Shown one piece after another: positions 35,301-47,230 of a DNA stretch of 64,000 bases. Below the pieces are notes generated by a model. It worked only from the letters and a program-made list of their open reading frames with translations. It had not been told where the DNA came from and did not search any database. The stretch's first letter is position 1, and the number at the start of each line of letters is the position of its first letter. The DNA comes from Amylostereum areolatum (taxonomy: Eukaryota > Basidiomycota > Agaricomycetes > Russulales > Stereaceae). The position numbers and the translations under genes were made by a program. Where the stretch lies: NCBI GenBank assembly GCA_012932865.1, contig SAXG01000002.1, positions 682,001 through 746,000 on the forward strand, in the 5' to 3' direction.

Positions 35301-37453
35301 AAGGGGAATATACTTGCCTCCCATCTTCCAGTGCGCATTTCCGAGTCGCCACCAGCAACGAGCTCTGTCTTCATCTTTGCCTTCCAGATCCGCTAAATGA
35401 TCCAGCACTATCCTCAACTCCAATGCACCGCCGGCTAGATCATTTAACTGGACCAGACACCATGCATGTTCTTCTCTTGCCCGAATGGCCGTCTCGTCAT
35501 CGTCAGGTAGGAGTTGCATGACCTTCGAGAAGGCGAAAGACGCTTCGGTCCAATCGTTAGTATGGTGCAAGATATAGCCACGTCCCATGAGCCCTTGTGT
35601 GTTGTTTGAGTCCTGGGATAGGACATCATCGATTATGCGAAGCGCCCGTGTGTGGTGTTTTGGAGGGAAAAAGTGAATAAGGGAAGTGGCTAAGATGAGG
35701 TTGAAAGCTTTTTGAGAACTGTCCTATTCATCAGCTCGGCGACTTAGGGTGTATTCGAAGAACGTACTGAGATAGGATCTGGTTTGTATTTCTCGCATGC
35801 CTTCGCAGGAGCTCCAGCCCAACCTCGGCGACAGAGATGGCATTTTCGTAATCCGCTTCCCAAAGATACGTCTCTGAAAGTATCCGATGAGCAATGATCG
35901 AGTCTTGAAGGTTTGTAAACGCTTCCTGCAGAGAGTCTATAAGCAATGAAGGTGAAAGAGAGGGGGATCACGAACCAGCATGAGGTCATACGGATCATGC
36001 CTCGTCTGGTCTTGGGCCTTCCCCGTTCTCGTCATCATTTTCCGATGGTGAGATATTTCCGGTATACAACAAATATCCTCGGATAAAGTTTGCCAACGGT
36101 GCTGACGAAAACAAGGCCACATAGTCTTGCAAAGTGGAATAATCGTAACCCTCTACAATTCGCATAAGGACAAGTCCGCTAGAAGCAAGGAATGGGACCA
36201 ACCAATTGTTTCAGCATCCTTTCCATCAATGAAGATAGTCCATGCCAGTTCATCAGGAATCTTTAGCAACACCATCCCGTTCACCAACTCTTGCACCTCT
36301 TCGGCAACTTTCCGTTTCTGCTCCGTCTGCTCCGGGAGTGCATACAAGTATTGCCGTTTGTGTCGAAGAAGCTTTGCCTCGGTAGTTCGACGGAGGTCGT
36401 CAGGCGTGTTGGAATGGTTGAGTATTTCACTGTAAACCGATGGAATCTAGCCGTGCCGACGCGATGAGACCTAACTGGCAATTGAGAACGAATCTAAATA
36501 GACTCACTCGCGACACACTGAGAAGCTCCCTTCCCACTTCCCTCTTGATCTCCTCAGGACCAGCCGCGTTTAACCTCTTTCGTCGATTGTCGACCTCTCT
36601 CTTCATGGCATCCTGCTCATCCTTTTCTAAAATGGCAGCGATTTCCTCAAAGACGGGCAGTGAATTGTGGAATGGCAGATTGACTGGCAAATGTAGTGGT
36701 TGCGGTCGGTTGCGTGAAGTCGGGCGGGGGCAGAGTGGAGAGGGTGGGATAGAAGGGTGACTCTGGGAGATACAAGTGAAGTGCGTCCACCAACTGTTGA
36801 GTTATCCGGTCATTACCAATGGTCAAGAGATATCGAATGCCGTCGAACCTGCATTGGTGTTCCCTTTTCCCGTCTGAACTCGACTAACTTCTGAATTGTT
36901 TCGGCGCACTTGACCGCATCATCCCTGAAAAAAGCACTTCTTAGTGGATGATTATTGCCGCACAAGAAGACTCACGCCTTCTTGAACATCTTCGCCAGGC
37001 CAAGAAGCGCCTCTGCATATTGATCCCATTTTTCTGCCCTTTCGTAGACCTTGGTGAGACCCTAGCTCAAGGTCAAGTAGAAGTAAGAGAACTATACAAG
37101 AGAAAGCGCACCTGCCAGGCCAGCAGTTGTTTTGGATTCGACTGTATCGCCGATTGGTACGTCTGGACATCCGGGTCAACGATGCCGTACCGAACATGCG
37201 AGAAACAATGTTACTTGCTCGCTTTTCTCGATCTCACCAAGCTCTAAGAGGGAGACTCCCAGGAAGACCTTTCTAACAAGGCTATCCGTCGAATCTAAGA
37301 CAGAGCGGACGGAAGAAGAGCGCGTACGCAGTGTAATTGTCGGGCTCATATTCCAGTGCTTGTTGACTATCATCGTGAGCAGCTTGATACTCCTTCCTTG
37401 CAATCGCTTCACGAGCCGTCTTGAGTTTGTTCTTGACTAAACGCCGTCGACAT
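32395..37453 (-). CDS. ski3: Ski3/TTC37-type TPR scaffold of the Ski complex
   Basis: Very long multi-exon gene, stop at 32395. The protein is almost wholly TPR repeats, for example NKLKTAREAIARKEYQAA at the start, LGVSLLELGEIEKSEQAY, HLLWVRLGEAYTKAGRHAAA, ALNRARELQPDDWICAYFIG and LGSGLAYFKLGRLGEAVEG-type units near the 3' end. A linker after the first TPRs reads LPVFEEIAAILEKDEQDAMK, typical of fungal Ski3. Ski3 holds the Ski2 helicase and two Ski8 copies and feeds mRNA to the cytoplasmic exosome for 3'-5' decay. The C-terminal ~40 residues end in WEILAYVRSQAA, close to the known Ski3 end. The start is a problem: the ATG at 37453 gives MSTAF and then a +1 frame break at 37438-37441 before VKNKLKTAR. 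Confidence 0.9.
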
Positions 37454-37674
37454 CAGAGCGTGCGATGGAGAGATGTAGCAGTGAATGTGGAAGGAGGAAT
37501 GCTTTAGATTCTAGTAGAATACGCCGGCAAGCTTCCGGAAGCTCCGGACCGTCAATCCAGTGAGGTCTCCTCGATTTCCTCCTCGTATATACTACTACAT
37601 TGGCTCATTCAAAACGAGGGGTATGGCAGTGATGCACTGTCGTCCTATCCATTCGATAAAATCGACACATTTAT

Positions 37675-40600
37675 TTACATTTGAGCGCTCTGGCCCTCCG
37701 TCGCGCCGATCAAAGCCAACTCTTGCAGGAGCGTCTCATGCCGGTATTGCAGACGCGCATTCGGGACGTTGGTCTGTGAAATTGAGGTGGGCTCAGTCCT
37801 TGATTTGAAAGAGGGGAACATCGAGGCAAAGCCGTACTTTATGAATATCATTACCCGCTGCACCTGGGAGGTACCATGTCTGTCCGAGCCAGTGACGCTT
37901 GATCTCCATTTCGAATCCACTCTGGATGACGGAGTTGCGTGCAAGCTCGCAAAGTAGAGCTTTGTGGAAGTTTTAAGATCTACACACACGTGGACATCGT
38001 CAGATAAATCAGTAATGAAGGAGTGAGAACGTACATGGGCCGCGACACTGTATTCCTCCAACAAAGGCTCCTTGGTGAAGTGGAATTGCAGCGGGTCGTC
38101 AGTGCTCAAGCTGACATTGAGACCAGTTTTGAAGAAGTCGGGAAGCGGGTTACGCTCGTACGTGAGAAAGAGCGCGTTGTTGCTCAATGGGCTCATCGCG
38201 ATAGCCGATCTGCTTGAGGATAGTACAAGTACTGCAGCGCAGGCACTTTTCGTAACAGGATGCCGTGCGAGATTGAGTGGGAAACCAGGAAAGCGGACGT
38301 GAGGTGGTCGGTATCACCAGCCTCGCCAGAATGTGGCCGGAGGACAAAGGTGTCTATAGGGGACGAATGTCAGTCATTACATTGATCGTCGCAGCAGAAA
38401 ACGCACTGAAGCCCCTTGCGCGACGCCAATGATTAAGGCTAGGCCATATTGGCGAACATATAATATACCCTAAAGCATGTCGTCAGTAGGGAGGGTAAGG
38501 AGAATTCAGTTGGTGACTAACCAGTAAGAATACGGAGGCGATTGTCCGTAGCTCCAGAGTTTGGGGTAAGGGAACTTCTTGTGATACCGACGTTCGATCT
38601 TCGACTCGTCAGTCAACAGTGTCAAAGCCGATTACACGCTTCAGGAATTGATGTAATTCAGGATGCGAGGAAGGGTCTTTGGTGACTTCGAAAAGTGGCT
38701 TGAACACATCTAGGCATGGTTGAGTTCGTCAAATTCTGCAAGCGTGCTGATGTACGTACTTCGGATGATGTCCTCAAATGTGTTGACCGCCCCACTCTGT
38801 TTGTAGACATCATAAAGGCGAGGGATTTGTATCAACCAGCGGACATTGTGAGAATAGAGCTTGTTGTTAACTATCCAACGTGCGAGGTTGTCCCATTCGC
38901 CCTCGGTCCGACCATAGATACTGAGACGCCATTCACAATTCTGTGCATGGCACGAGTTGTTAGCATCACAATGAGGAGCGCGCGCCGGGCACTACTCACT
39001 TGATATTTGCTCTGTTCCAGGTCCGTCATGACCTCTGTTTGGGGAGGAAACAGTCAATGAGATGCGCATGGAACGCATCAGGTTCTATTACCTTTGGTCA
39101 GCTCAGCCAAATACCGTCCCTTGATATAGTTGTCTGTTTTCAGGAATATCTCTCGCAGACGCGACTCGCCGATAGGGTTATACTTCAGATTAAACTTGTC
39201 AAACCGATGGAATGAGTCTTGGTGTGCATGCATATCGAGGGTGTCGATGGACAAGTCATACGCGGTCAAGTTGAGCGACTTGAACACTTGCTCGAGGGTA
39301 AGTTCGGCACCGTCGCGGAAAATCACAACGTCCTGAGGACATCATGTCAGTAAGATGGGTATACGATTTGTAACGTATCATACTTTGGGACTGCGCTTCA
39401 TTTTCGACTTGATAAATCGTAGTAGGTGTTTTTGATTCATGCTGCTCGAGTGGTGAACATGTGTATCCACTTTACGGACGTTGTAGAAGTCCCTGTGAGT
39501 ATGAATGAGAACTCGGCTGACGAGGGTATGGCATGTTTGGATACCTATGCGAGACTTGCTGATAAAGAGTCGGGTCAATTACAGTCGAGGTCAGAGGGAC
39601 GAAAGGACAAACCTTCATCGCCGCCATCTCCTGAAACTCGTTAAGAAGAGCATGCATGGTAAATTTGCTCTCTAAGTATTGCAGGCGGCGGAACGCAAAG
39701 CTCTTGGTGGGGCCATCTGAGATCACACTGAGTGAGAAATCAAGGTCCATGAAGTATTCGCGGATGGTGGGCACATCCACGATCGGCTTTTTATCTTCAT
39801 CTAGCAAAGATCAATCCAACGTTGCTGCGAAAGCAATTTTGGGGATAAGCACCTTGCATATTCCTGTAAACTTGGTACACGCCTCTGTCATCGATTTCAA
39901 AGTCCCATTCGTCGCGGCCTGGCCGCACTTCGCTCCTGAAATCAAAATCCTCCGTGTCTTGGGCAGTATCACTAGCGGTCCCGCTGGCAGATGATGATAC
40001 GACTTCCTTCTGTTCTGTCCAATGCCAGTGCGGAGGCGGAGGCCTGGGGCGTATTTGCCACGGCTTATATTGTTCGGCCTCATTTAAGTAGTCGGCCTCG
40101 ATATTGATGTCGGGGCGCAAGCCAGAAACATCGGCAGCATCGGAGCGGAAACCATTGAAGATACCATCGTGGTCGCGCGGGTTGTCGCCGAGGCGCTGGA
40201 GGGAGATGGCCATATATTTATCACGGAGCGCGAGACATTTCCTGAACGACGCAAAGATATGACTGAACTCTGTCGACATCAACTCGGCCGGTATGGTGAC
40301 TTAGCAGAGAAGTGCATCGGTTAGATACGAAACCCAATGCATCCGAATGCGAGAGATTGTAACGTACTAGGAGCTGGCGAGTTCACAATAGTAGGAAGGT
40401 TTCCAGTCTCGACGTTCGGCAGGGATGGCGATGGTGCACGCAGAAGTTCGGGAAGTTCATGTGGGACTGAAAGCTGGGGGGAAAGTCCCTCTACGGTGGA
40501 GGATGCATCGTGAAGATTATCTGGCATGGCCAAGGGAGATCCACCTATATGGGAAAGAGGACGAACGGCTTCTGACTGGGGCACGGATTGTCTGCGATGC

Positions 40601-40873
40601 GCCCACACCTTTTCTTCGATCTGAGTGGGCCGTCAGCAGACACGCCGGATGTTGTTCCCTGAATGATTCGCCCCCGAGTGAGCAGGAACGTACATGGCGC
40701 AGGCTCCTCTCTTCATTGTATCCAAAGAATCCATCTCTTGGTTCGGGAAACTGAAGGCCTGGGGAGTGAACTGAGGAGGGATCGTCCAAGGAGGGGAGCC
40801 TAGATAGTAGCGGCGCCGCGCTGGGACCATCGGTTGATACTGGGGAGGGTGTTCTGCTGAGATCTTCTGACAT
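37675..40873 (-). CDS. amd1: AMP deaminase
   Basis: ATG at 40873, stop at 37675. A ~200-residue Ser/Pro-rich N-terminal extension ([18 protein letters not shown]) is followed by the conserved N-terminal part ([41 protein letters not shown]), [20 protein letters not shown] with the zinc histidines, [40 protein letters not shown], and the signature [20 protein letters not shown] near the C-terminus, ending [13 protein letters not shown]. It hydrolyses AMP to IMP and ammonia and balances adenylate pools. All catalytic motifs are intact. Multiple small introns interrupt the catalytic half. It lies 221 bp downstream of the Ski3 start, on the same strand. Confidence 0.95.
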
Positions 40874-41043
40874 TCAATATTAAATATCGTGTGGGTGATT
40901 TTTAGGGCTAAAGATAAATCTCGGCGGTAAAGTGCAGCAAAGTGCAGAGAGGGAATCGGCGTTTTTCGAGGGGCAATTTGCAGCGATGTCGCGTTGTTGA
41001 TATGTTCAAATATCGGCATGACTCGTGCCACACGTGATGCCAA

Positions 41044-41066
41044 TTTTTTTTTTTTTTTTTTTTTTT
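41044..41066. repeat. poly(T) run
   Basis: 23 consecutive T. In the amd1 5' region; such poly(dA:dT) tracts exclude nucleosomes, but it may also be a length-uncertain homopolymer. Confidence 0.85.
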
Positions 41067-42049
41067 AAATACATTTATATCCCGCGTCAAGTACCTATGA
41101 CTAAATGCGGCAGCAGTATGGTAGTGCGGAAGGGAGGCGGGTTGTATGAGTAGGACAAGTTCTATGAGGGTCGACACGTGATGCCAATGTTTGCCAATGA
41201 GCCCACCGACTCTTGAGTTAGGCGACGGAGTCGTCACTCCTATACCACTCCTACTCCAACCAGGCGCAACACGTACATAAAAATTCTCATCGGGATCGCT
41301 GGAATGTCGTGGCCCGGCTCACCCTCGCCGATCCCGAGATCAAAAGCTCAGTTCCCGTGTAACTTTTCCCATAGCTCCCCCCCCTGTCCATGGTCCGGTC
41401 CAAGACATAGTCCTTGCCTAGCTTACTCTTGCTGTTCCCCTCTGCTTTCGTTTCCCACAACTACAGGCACTCTACGATCCTCAAGCAAGACGGCACGGAC
41501 TTGGTAGGTACGATTTGACAGCGCCGCGTTTGACATTTCCTCCGATTCATTGTACCCACGAGATTCGATCCCCACTGTCCTCCTCTTGATTTCATACCGT
41601 GCGACATCCCCAGAGCATATCCATAAAACCACACCCACGCTCTCTGAACCGCTGGCTCCGACTTTCGCATCCCTTGCTTGGCCGCGCCACCCGCGGTTGG
41701 GCAAGCCTTTCACACTGGACGAAATGCATCGCTTCTTTCCCGCACGTTTGAGACCACCCAATTGCGCATTCTTACTACTATCTCCCAACATGGTGGCTAG
41801 CTCTCAACGCGGACCAACTTCCGAAGGCGAGGAATACCCATGCTCAATTTATTTCGGCGCCTTCTTCGACCGGCCCTCTCACGCGTCACCGCCAACCGCG
41901 TCTATTCTACTCGCTGAACCCCTCAGGAATCCCTTCACGGCCCTCTCCTGAAATTGACGTTTCAAGGCCTGTCCCAGCCCCTGACCCGACCCATGTGTCT
42001 CGCCTGTGCGCGCCATTCACGCTGCGTCAATTGTGCTGGACGATGGTGC

Positions 42050-42055
42050 TATAAA
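42050..42055 (+). promoter_or_regulatory. TATA box of the small secreted protein gene
   Basis: TATAAA, 75 bp before the ATG at 42125. Confidence 0.65.
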
Positions 42056-42124
42056 GCCTGCTGATTCCTGCGTCCCCAGTTTCATTTGTGCACCTCTACC
42101 GGTTCCGCGCATTACACGTCCACG

Positions 42125-42825
42125 ATGCTTTTCTCTCGTACTCTGCTCATGGGCTTCGCACTCGCCTCCTCCGCCCTCGCAGCCAACACCAACCCGCAGA
42201 TCAATGACATCGTGGACACGCTCTCGCAAAGCATTCACGTTACCGTGCCCGCCATCTGTATGCATCATCATTCTAATATTCCCCAAGGCTGACCAATTGA
42301 CATGTGTCCCCAGCCAAGCTCGTCTCCTCGGAGAATGTCACGGATAACTCTCTGCCACCCCGCATCAACGAGCTCGTCACCGCCTTCCAAACCGCTGCAA
42401 GCGACTTGGCAAGCACCCCCGTGAGCGACGGTGATCAGACCGATGCCCCGACCAACGACGACATCAGCGTCACCTACGGCGCCGTCCTCTCGTGAGTCCA
42501 TCTATTTATTTTCGATGTGGTGAGCCCACGCTGAACGACGTACGTTACAGAGCCGTCGCTGGTTCCGTCCTCGCCGCGCTCCGCCCAGGCGTCGTCCCCG
42601 ACCTCGCCACCCTTCTCGCCCCCCTCGACCCGGCGATTGCGAACGCTAGCACGACCCTGAACACCACTCTCCCCACCGCGCTGGGCTTCGTGCACACCCT
42701 GTAAGCACATCTCTCTCATAACGCGACCCTTGCGATCGCTGACCGTTTCACTCAGATTGCTCGACGCGCGCCAGTTCTACGCCGCCAAGAACTTCACCCA
42801 GACGCTCACCGCACTCGGCTTCTAA
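42125..42825 (+). CDS. small secreted alpha-helical protein, HsbA-like at most
   Basis: Four exons: 42125-42257, 42314-42491, 42551-42700, 42756-42825, giving 176 aa. Residues 1-20 are a clean signal peptide (MLFSRTLLMGFALASSALAA). The mature part is helical and cysteine-free: INDIVDTLSQSI, INELVTAFQTAASDLA, YGAVLSAAVAGSVLAALRPG, and a C-terminal helix FYAAKNFTQTLTALGF. Size, lack of cysteines and helix pattern recall hydrophobic-surface-binding (HsbA-type) proteins, but no diagnostic motif was found, so the family is uncertain. Codon use is strongly biased to C-ending codons, which suggests high expression. Four N-glycosylation sequons are visible (NVT, NAS, NTT, NFT). The strong TATA box agrees with this. 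Confidence 0.8.
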
Positions 42826-43399
42826 GTCGCTCGCTGAATTGACGTCGACATTCATTATATATTCGTTTTGCGGTGCCTGCATGTCTTATTGGTCAATTTA
42901 ACGTTGTAACTTGCTCGAAATTGTGTGCACTTGTTCCTGTTCTCATCGCCGACATGCCAAGAGAGGCGAGTCAGAGTGAGCTCCGGGCTTTTTTCACCGT
43001 CTCGGCCATCTTTTTACTAACAAAATATGCATGCCTAGTCCTGGACTCCGGAAGGAATGGAGCCCAAGGTATGGTTCGCGGTGCACTGGATCTTCGATAA
43101 GCCGCGATCACGTGATAAGATATGTACGCGTTCCCATCCTCCATTCCTTTCATAGTCGAAAGCCTCGTCGAGAAAACTCACAGCAAAAGTTCCCCTAAAG
43201 GCACACAAAGTTCGATTATGCAGAAATGTGGTAAGGACGAGGTAACGACTGGAAGTAACAATGATTGCGCGACAGAGCGAGTCCATAACAAGTAGGTATA
43301 GTACCACCACCAGTCCTTTAGCCCATAACAAGAAACAAGCTGACCCTGAACGCCCTAAAAGAAAAACGCCGGGAGACTAGGATGACGTGAAGTTCATAC
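42826..43399. other. convergent intergenic spacer
   Basis: 574 bp between two gene ends. Nothing recognisable. Confidence 0.4.
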
Positions 43400-45555
43400 T
43401 CAACAGGATGCGCCGCCGAATTGACCGGAAGTGATGTTGTAGAAATACGTCGGGGTGCCCGCGACGGGGAAGTCGGCACTAACATCGACGGTCATCGGGG
43501 TAGAGGCCACCGCGACGTCGAGCGAGGTCAACTGCTCCAGCATGTTGGTCAAGAAACCCCCAGCCTGTTGATCACATCAGTTACCTTACTCACCACACGA
43601 AATAAAGGAAAAGAACACGCACCGTGCGCACGCGCCAGTGCAAGTTCTCCTTGAGGTAAGGCTGCACAACACTAGGGTCGGTCGAGTTCAAACCGGACAC
43701 GCGAGCGAGCGCTGCGTTCAAATGGACGTATCCCTCGATCTCCTTGTCCGCCTGCTGGATGCAGATAAGGCAATTCTTGCGCTCGGAGCGTACGAACGAG
43801 TGACTGGCACCAACGTAGGACGGGCTCGTGGTCCATTCCGACGGGTCGACGGGGACGTCGCCGAGGAAGATGAGCACGGACGCGCTCGAGCTCAGCTGGA
43901 ACTTCTTGAACCGAATGCGCGCGGTCCAGTCGTTGTACGACCCGCTGGTGGCGGCAGGAGCCTCATCGTATGATGCGCGCGAGAGAGCGTGGGCGGCACG
44001 GGAACGCTTGGCATGCGACCGCTTGCGCCTGGACGAAGGGAACGAGTTTGAGGAGCCGTACTTCTGGTTGACCTGTTTGGCAATCGCGCTTTTGACGGCG
44101 TCCTTGTTGCTCATGTCGAGGCCGTTGAAGTCGGGATAGGTGTAGCCGAAGGTCTGAGTATCGGCCACCTGGGCGGAGGTCCAGTAGCCAGTTTGTGATT
44201 GCCAGAATGGAGCAAGACCTGCGTGCACATGTGTAAAGTCAACAAATGGAACTGGCATTGTGGACAGAGCTCGAACCAGTGGTAGCGCCGACAGTGTCAT
44301 CTTCGCCAATGGCGTATGTTCCTCCTTCAGCAGGGCCATCAGTAATCCAGACATTGGGATTGAGAGCACTCCAGAGAGAAAGCATCCGGTCGACATTGGC
44401 GTGGTGGAGGAAGAAAATCGGGTCGAAGCCTGTTACACTGACGATCAGACACGGGTACGCATAGCAATGGAGCAGGTAACATGCCCGCCACCGATGGGTC
44501 TGTCATGTGTCCATTTCCGCCGATGTCACTGCGCATATGAAGTATTTTTGAGTTGGTCGGCTTAGCGCGGAAACAGGAATGTATGCGTACACATGAATGC
44601 CGTCGTGAATCGCCTCCACACTGTTCGAGTTGCTCCCGCCATCATTGGGGTTGTGGTTGCTGAACTCAGCCCAAGTGTGCACGCGTGAGAGAAGGTTGTA
44701 AGTCTTGGACGTGATATCCTCCTGCGCAGACTGCATCTGGCTGCGAACCCATGTCAGCACCCAGTCCCTTCTATGAAGGTCCAGAGCGAGCCCACCTTCG
44801 GAGAGCATCCACATCGCTCTGCGCGTCGGATTGATCACTGGTAGCGTGGCGAAGGGTGGTTGGCCAATTGTCGTAAGGATCGTAGAACGAGGATTCGACC
44901 GGGTGGAAAGTATATTTGGTGAGAGGATTAGCCACAGAGGTGTTCTGGCCATTGGGTGTGATAATGGTCACGTTCTGGAGTGCGATGACCTCGTCCGGAG
45001 GTACCGCATTGGATGCCCAATCCCAGTAGGGCTGTCGGAGATTGTTAGCAGCATCAACCCAGCGGTCTTGGTCTACGGAGTAGGTGACCGCGATATCCTT
45101 GGCGGTCTGCTGAAGCACTTGCTACACGACACAGAAATAGGTAAGAAGAAAGAAAGAGTCAGGGTAGCCAGGAGCGCACCTCAAACAAGGCGACGTAAGG
45201 CCGATGCCACGTCGGAAAGAGGACGGAGCCGTGCGTGCAGTATCCGCCATAAGAACCTTGCAGGGGCTGAGAGCCGCCAGAGCCGTCCCACTGAACGTAG
45301 GGAAGACCGTGAATGCCAGCGATTTGGAAGAACGACGCGGTCTGGCTCTGATCCGCGGTGTAGATGGTGTCTACGTTGCTTGGATGAGTATAAAAACCCA
45401 GCTGAAGGCAATACGCATCACGCACTCAACGCCTGGACATAGAGGGAGAACTGATCGGTGTTCTTGACGAAGTCGTTGATTTCGAGACGGTTGGGGAGAG
45501 CGCTAGCAGCGGCGCTGGCAGCGCCGGGACGTGCCAGTGATGAGGAGGTGGGACA
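43400..45555 (-). CDS. tyrosinase 1 (type-3 copper polyphenol oxidase), with a frame break near the start
   Basis: Oxidises monophenols and o-diphenols to quinones (melanin, sclerotisation). CuA ligands: [26 protein letters not shown], with the CTH cysteine that forms the thioether to His. CuB ligands: EAIHDGIH and [17 protein letters not shown]. The linker with the conserved [12 protein letters not shown] segment is followed by a Lys/Arg-rich cleavable loop ([15 protein letters not shown]) and a C-terminal domain ([25 protein letters not shown]) that shields the active site until cleaved. Stop at 43400-43402. The best ATG is at 45555 ([10 protein letters not shown]), 85 bp from the TATA box, but the frame must shift by one base at the GGG of 45526-45528 to reach [11 protein letters not shown]. 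An alternative in-frame ATG at 45624 lies only ~10 bp from the TATA box. Confidence 0.9.
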
Positions 45556-45632
45556 TGACGAGACCGCAGACCTAAAGGAGAGGAATGCCGGAGGACGGCG
45601 AGATGGGGAACCGCGAAAGAGCATTGAGAAGC

Positions 45633-45640
45633 TTTATATA
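45633..45640 (-). promoter_or_regulatory. TATA box of tyrosinase 1
   Basis: TATATAAA on the minus strand, about 80 bp before the ATG at 45555; tyrosinase 2 has the same arrangement. Confidence 0.65.
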
Positions 45641-47230
45641 TGTGCGCTGGCAGAAGGCAAGCCAGGCCGTCGGCAGTAGCCGCGCTCAGCCCGCCTTCGG
45701 GGATGATCGAGTCTGATCTCGGTTGTGATTTGCGAGTTTGGACTGTTCGAGCTTGGATGTGACAGCGCTGGCCCAGGAAAAGAACCTAAAAGAACATCCT
45801 TCTCTTCGGCCAGGTCGGCAAGCGGCTTCGTTGTCCTTCTTACCTCCACGATGCCGTCGGAGTCGTGTTCGCATTACTGCACAGATTTCCCTGCGAGTCG
45901 CTGTGAGTACTCACAACATACATACGAACGTTGACGGACTTGGGGTGCTCACCTAAATTACGTATTGGGAACGGAATTGGACTATGGTCGACGTCAAATA
46001 GCGCCGTCCCATCTCCGACTGCTGATCTTCGCTCGTCGAGTTCACAGCAACCGGCCTTCGTCCCCGCCATCTGTGTCACGAGCATATGGCGGATGGGAAC
46101 AAACGAGGATCCTCATTGGATGATATTGTTGCAGTGAGATGCACTCGCTCATATGGCGGCAGCTGGACAACTTGAAAAGGGTAGAAAATAATGGATTTGA
46201 GCCTCAGCTGTAGGGTACTTACAGTACGACGTATTTCGATCGAGGCACACTTAAGAGTTAAAAGACTTTAGTAGAGCCTTCTGGGCGAAAAAGGATTGCA
46301 TCTTCCGTTCGTCCATCGGTGAAATTGACGTATCGTATGTTCCATCCAAGACCCCTGTCTTGGTAGAAGGCTAGCAAGTAGACGGTGACGATCCGGATCA
46401 CGGAGAGAGGTGTCACGTCCAGATTTCCAGACCGTGTCCAGACCTTCGAAAAGCTGGCGTCCGAGAGGATTCCGCGCGACCCATAGGAAGCAAGGGAATG
46501 AGGTTGGCCGTTCGAATGATTCTGCGGCGGCGTATGGGGCCGTCAGGTCTTCGAAAGGACTTCGTGTATACCTGTCTGGTCTAGGCTGAGGGGTGGTGGA
46601 GGGTCCCGGATGGCGAGAGCGTGAACACTGAGCTTGGGTGCCGAAAAGCCGAGTTACAGTATGTGAGAGGCATCCGGGACGGGATCCGTGAAAAGTGGAG
46701 TAGATAGACGGCGGAGTCGCCGCCTATATATACGAACATGCCTTCGTATACAAGAACCGGGCGGGAACAGGAAAATGTGGATGGAGTTGATTAAACTGAT
46801 GGACGACCGGACGGTGCGTTTGTGATGCGCGCGAAACGGAGAACGTGATTGGATATGGGTAGGTTAATGAGAAGGGGATCGAACCTGCCAGGCGGCGTAA
46901 ATGAGAAAAGAGGAGAAAGCGGTGGAGGATGCGTGGGAAGGGGTGGAAAGGAAGAAGAGGAGACTATATGGAGGTTAGGGAGCTGATGGTGGCGCTACGA
47001 GGCGGGTAGAGAGGTGTGGAAGGTGCGGGTGACGGCGTGGGTGACGGTGACGTTGACGGTGCAGGCTGAGGAGAACGAAGGATGTCGATGAGACTCATGA
47101 GAGAGAGTATATGCGCGTTGGGAGGAGCAGAGCACGTGCACGTGGCCCGAAAAGGCAAGAGGCCATGTGAAGAAGGAGGGGAGGCTCGCGGTGAGCAGCG
47201 AACGTCTTCGGAGGGTTGCAGCTTCATACG
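45641..47230. promoter_or_regulatory. divergent intergenic region, tyrosinase 1 / AMPK beta
   Basis: 1.6 kb. From about 46140 to 46960 there is not even a medium-length open frame. G/A-rich just before the AMPK beta start. No RNA gene or repeat recognised. Confidence 0.4.

Larger units (their letters stand above)
40874..42124. promoter_or_regulatory. divergent intergenic region, AMP deaminase / secreted protein
   Basis: 1.25 kb. It holds a 23-bp T run at 41044-41066 and a TATA box at 42050. A frame from 41550 to 41951 has no recognisable features and is not called. Confidence 0.4.

Noticed and set aside
41550..41951. Open frame of ~130 codons on the + strand
   Set aside because: Low-complexity Pro/Ser/Thr composition, no start context, no motif; likely chance in promoter sequence.
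45418..45624. In-frame ATG at 45624 as the start of tyrosinase 1
   Set aside because: It sits ~10 bp from the TATA box and adds a Ser/Pro/Arg stretch not seen in tyrosinase 2. Kept only as an alternative to the start at 45555.
46140..46960. Frame-poor stretch as an RNA gene or centromere-like region
   Set aside because: No hairpin or tRNA box seen; ordinary composition. Probably a long promoter.
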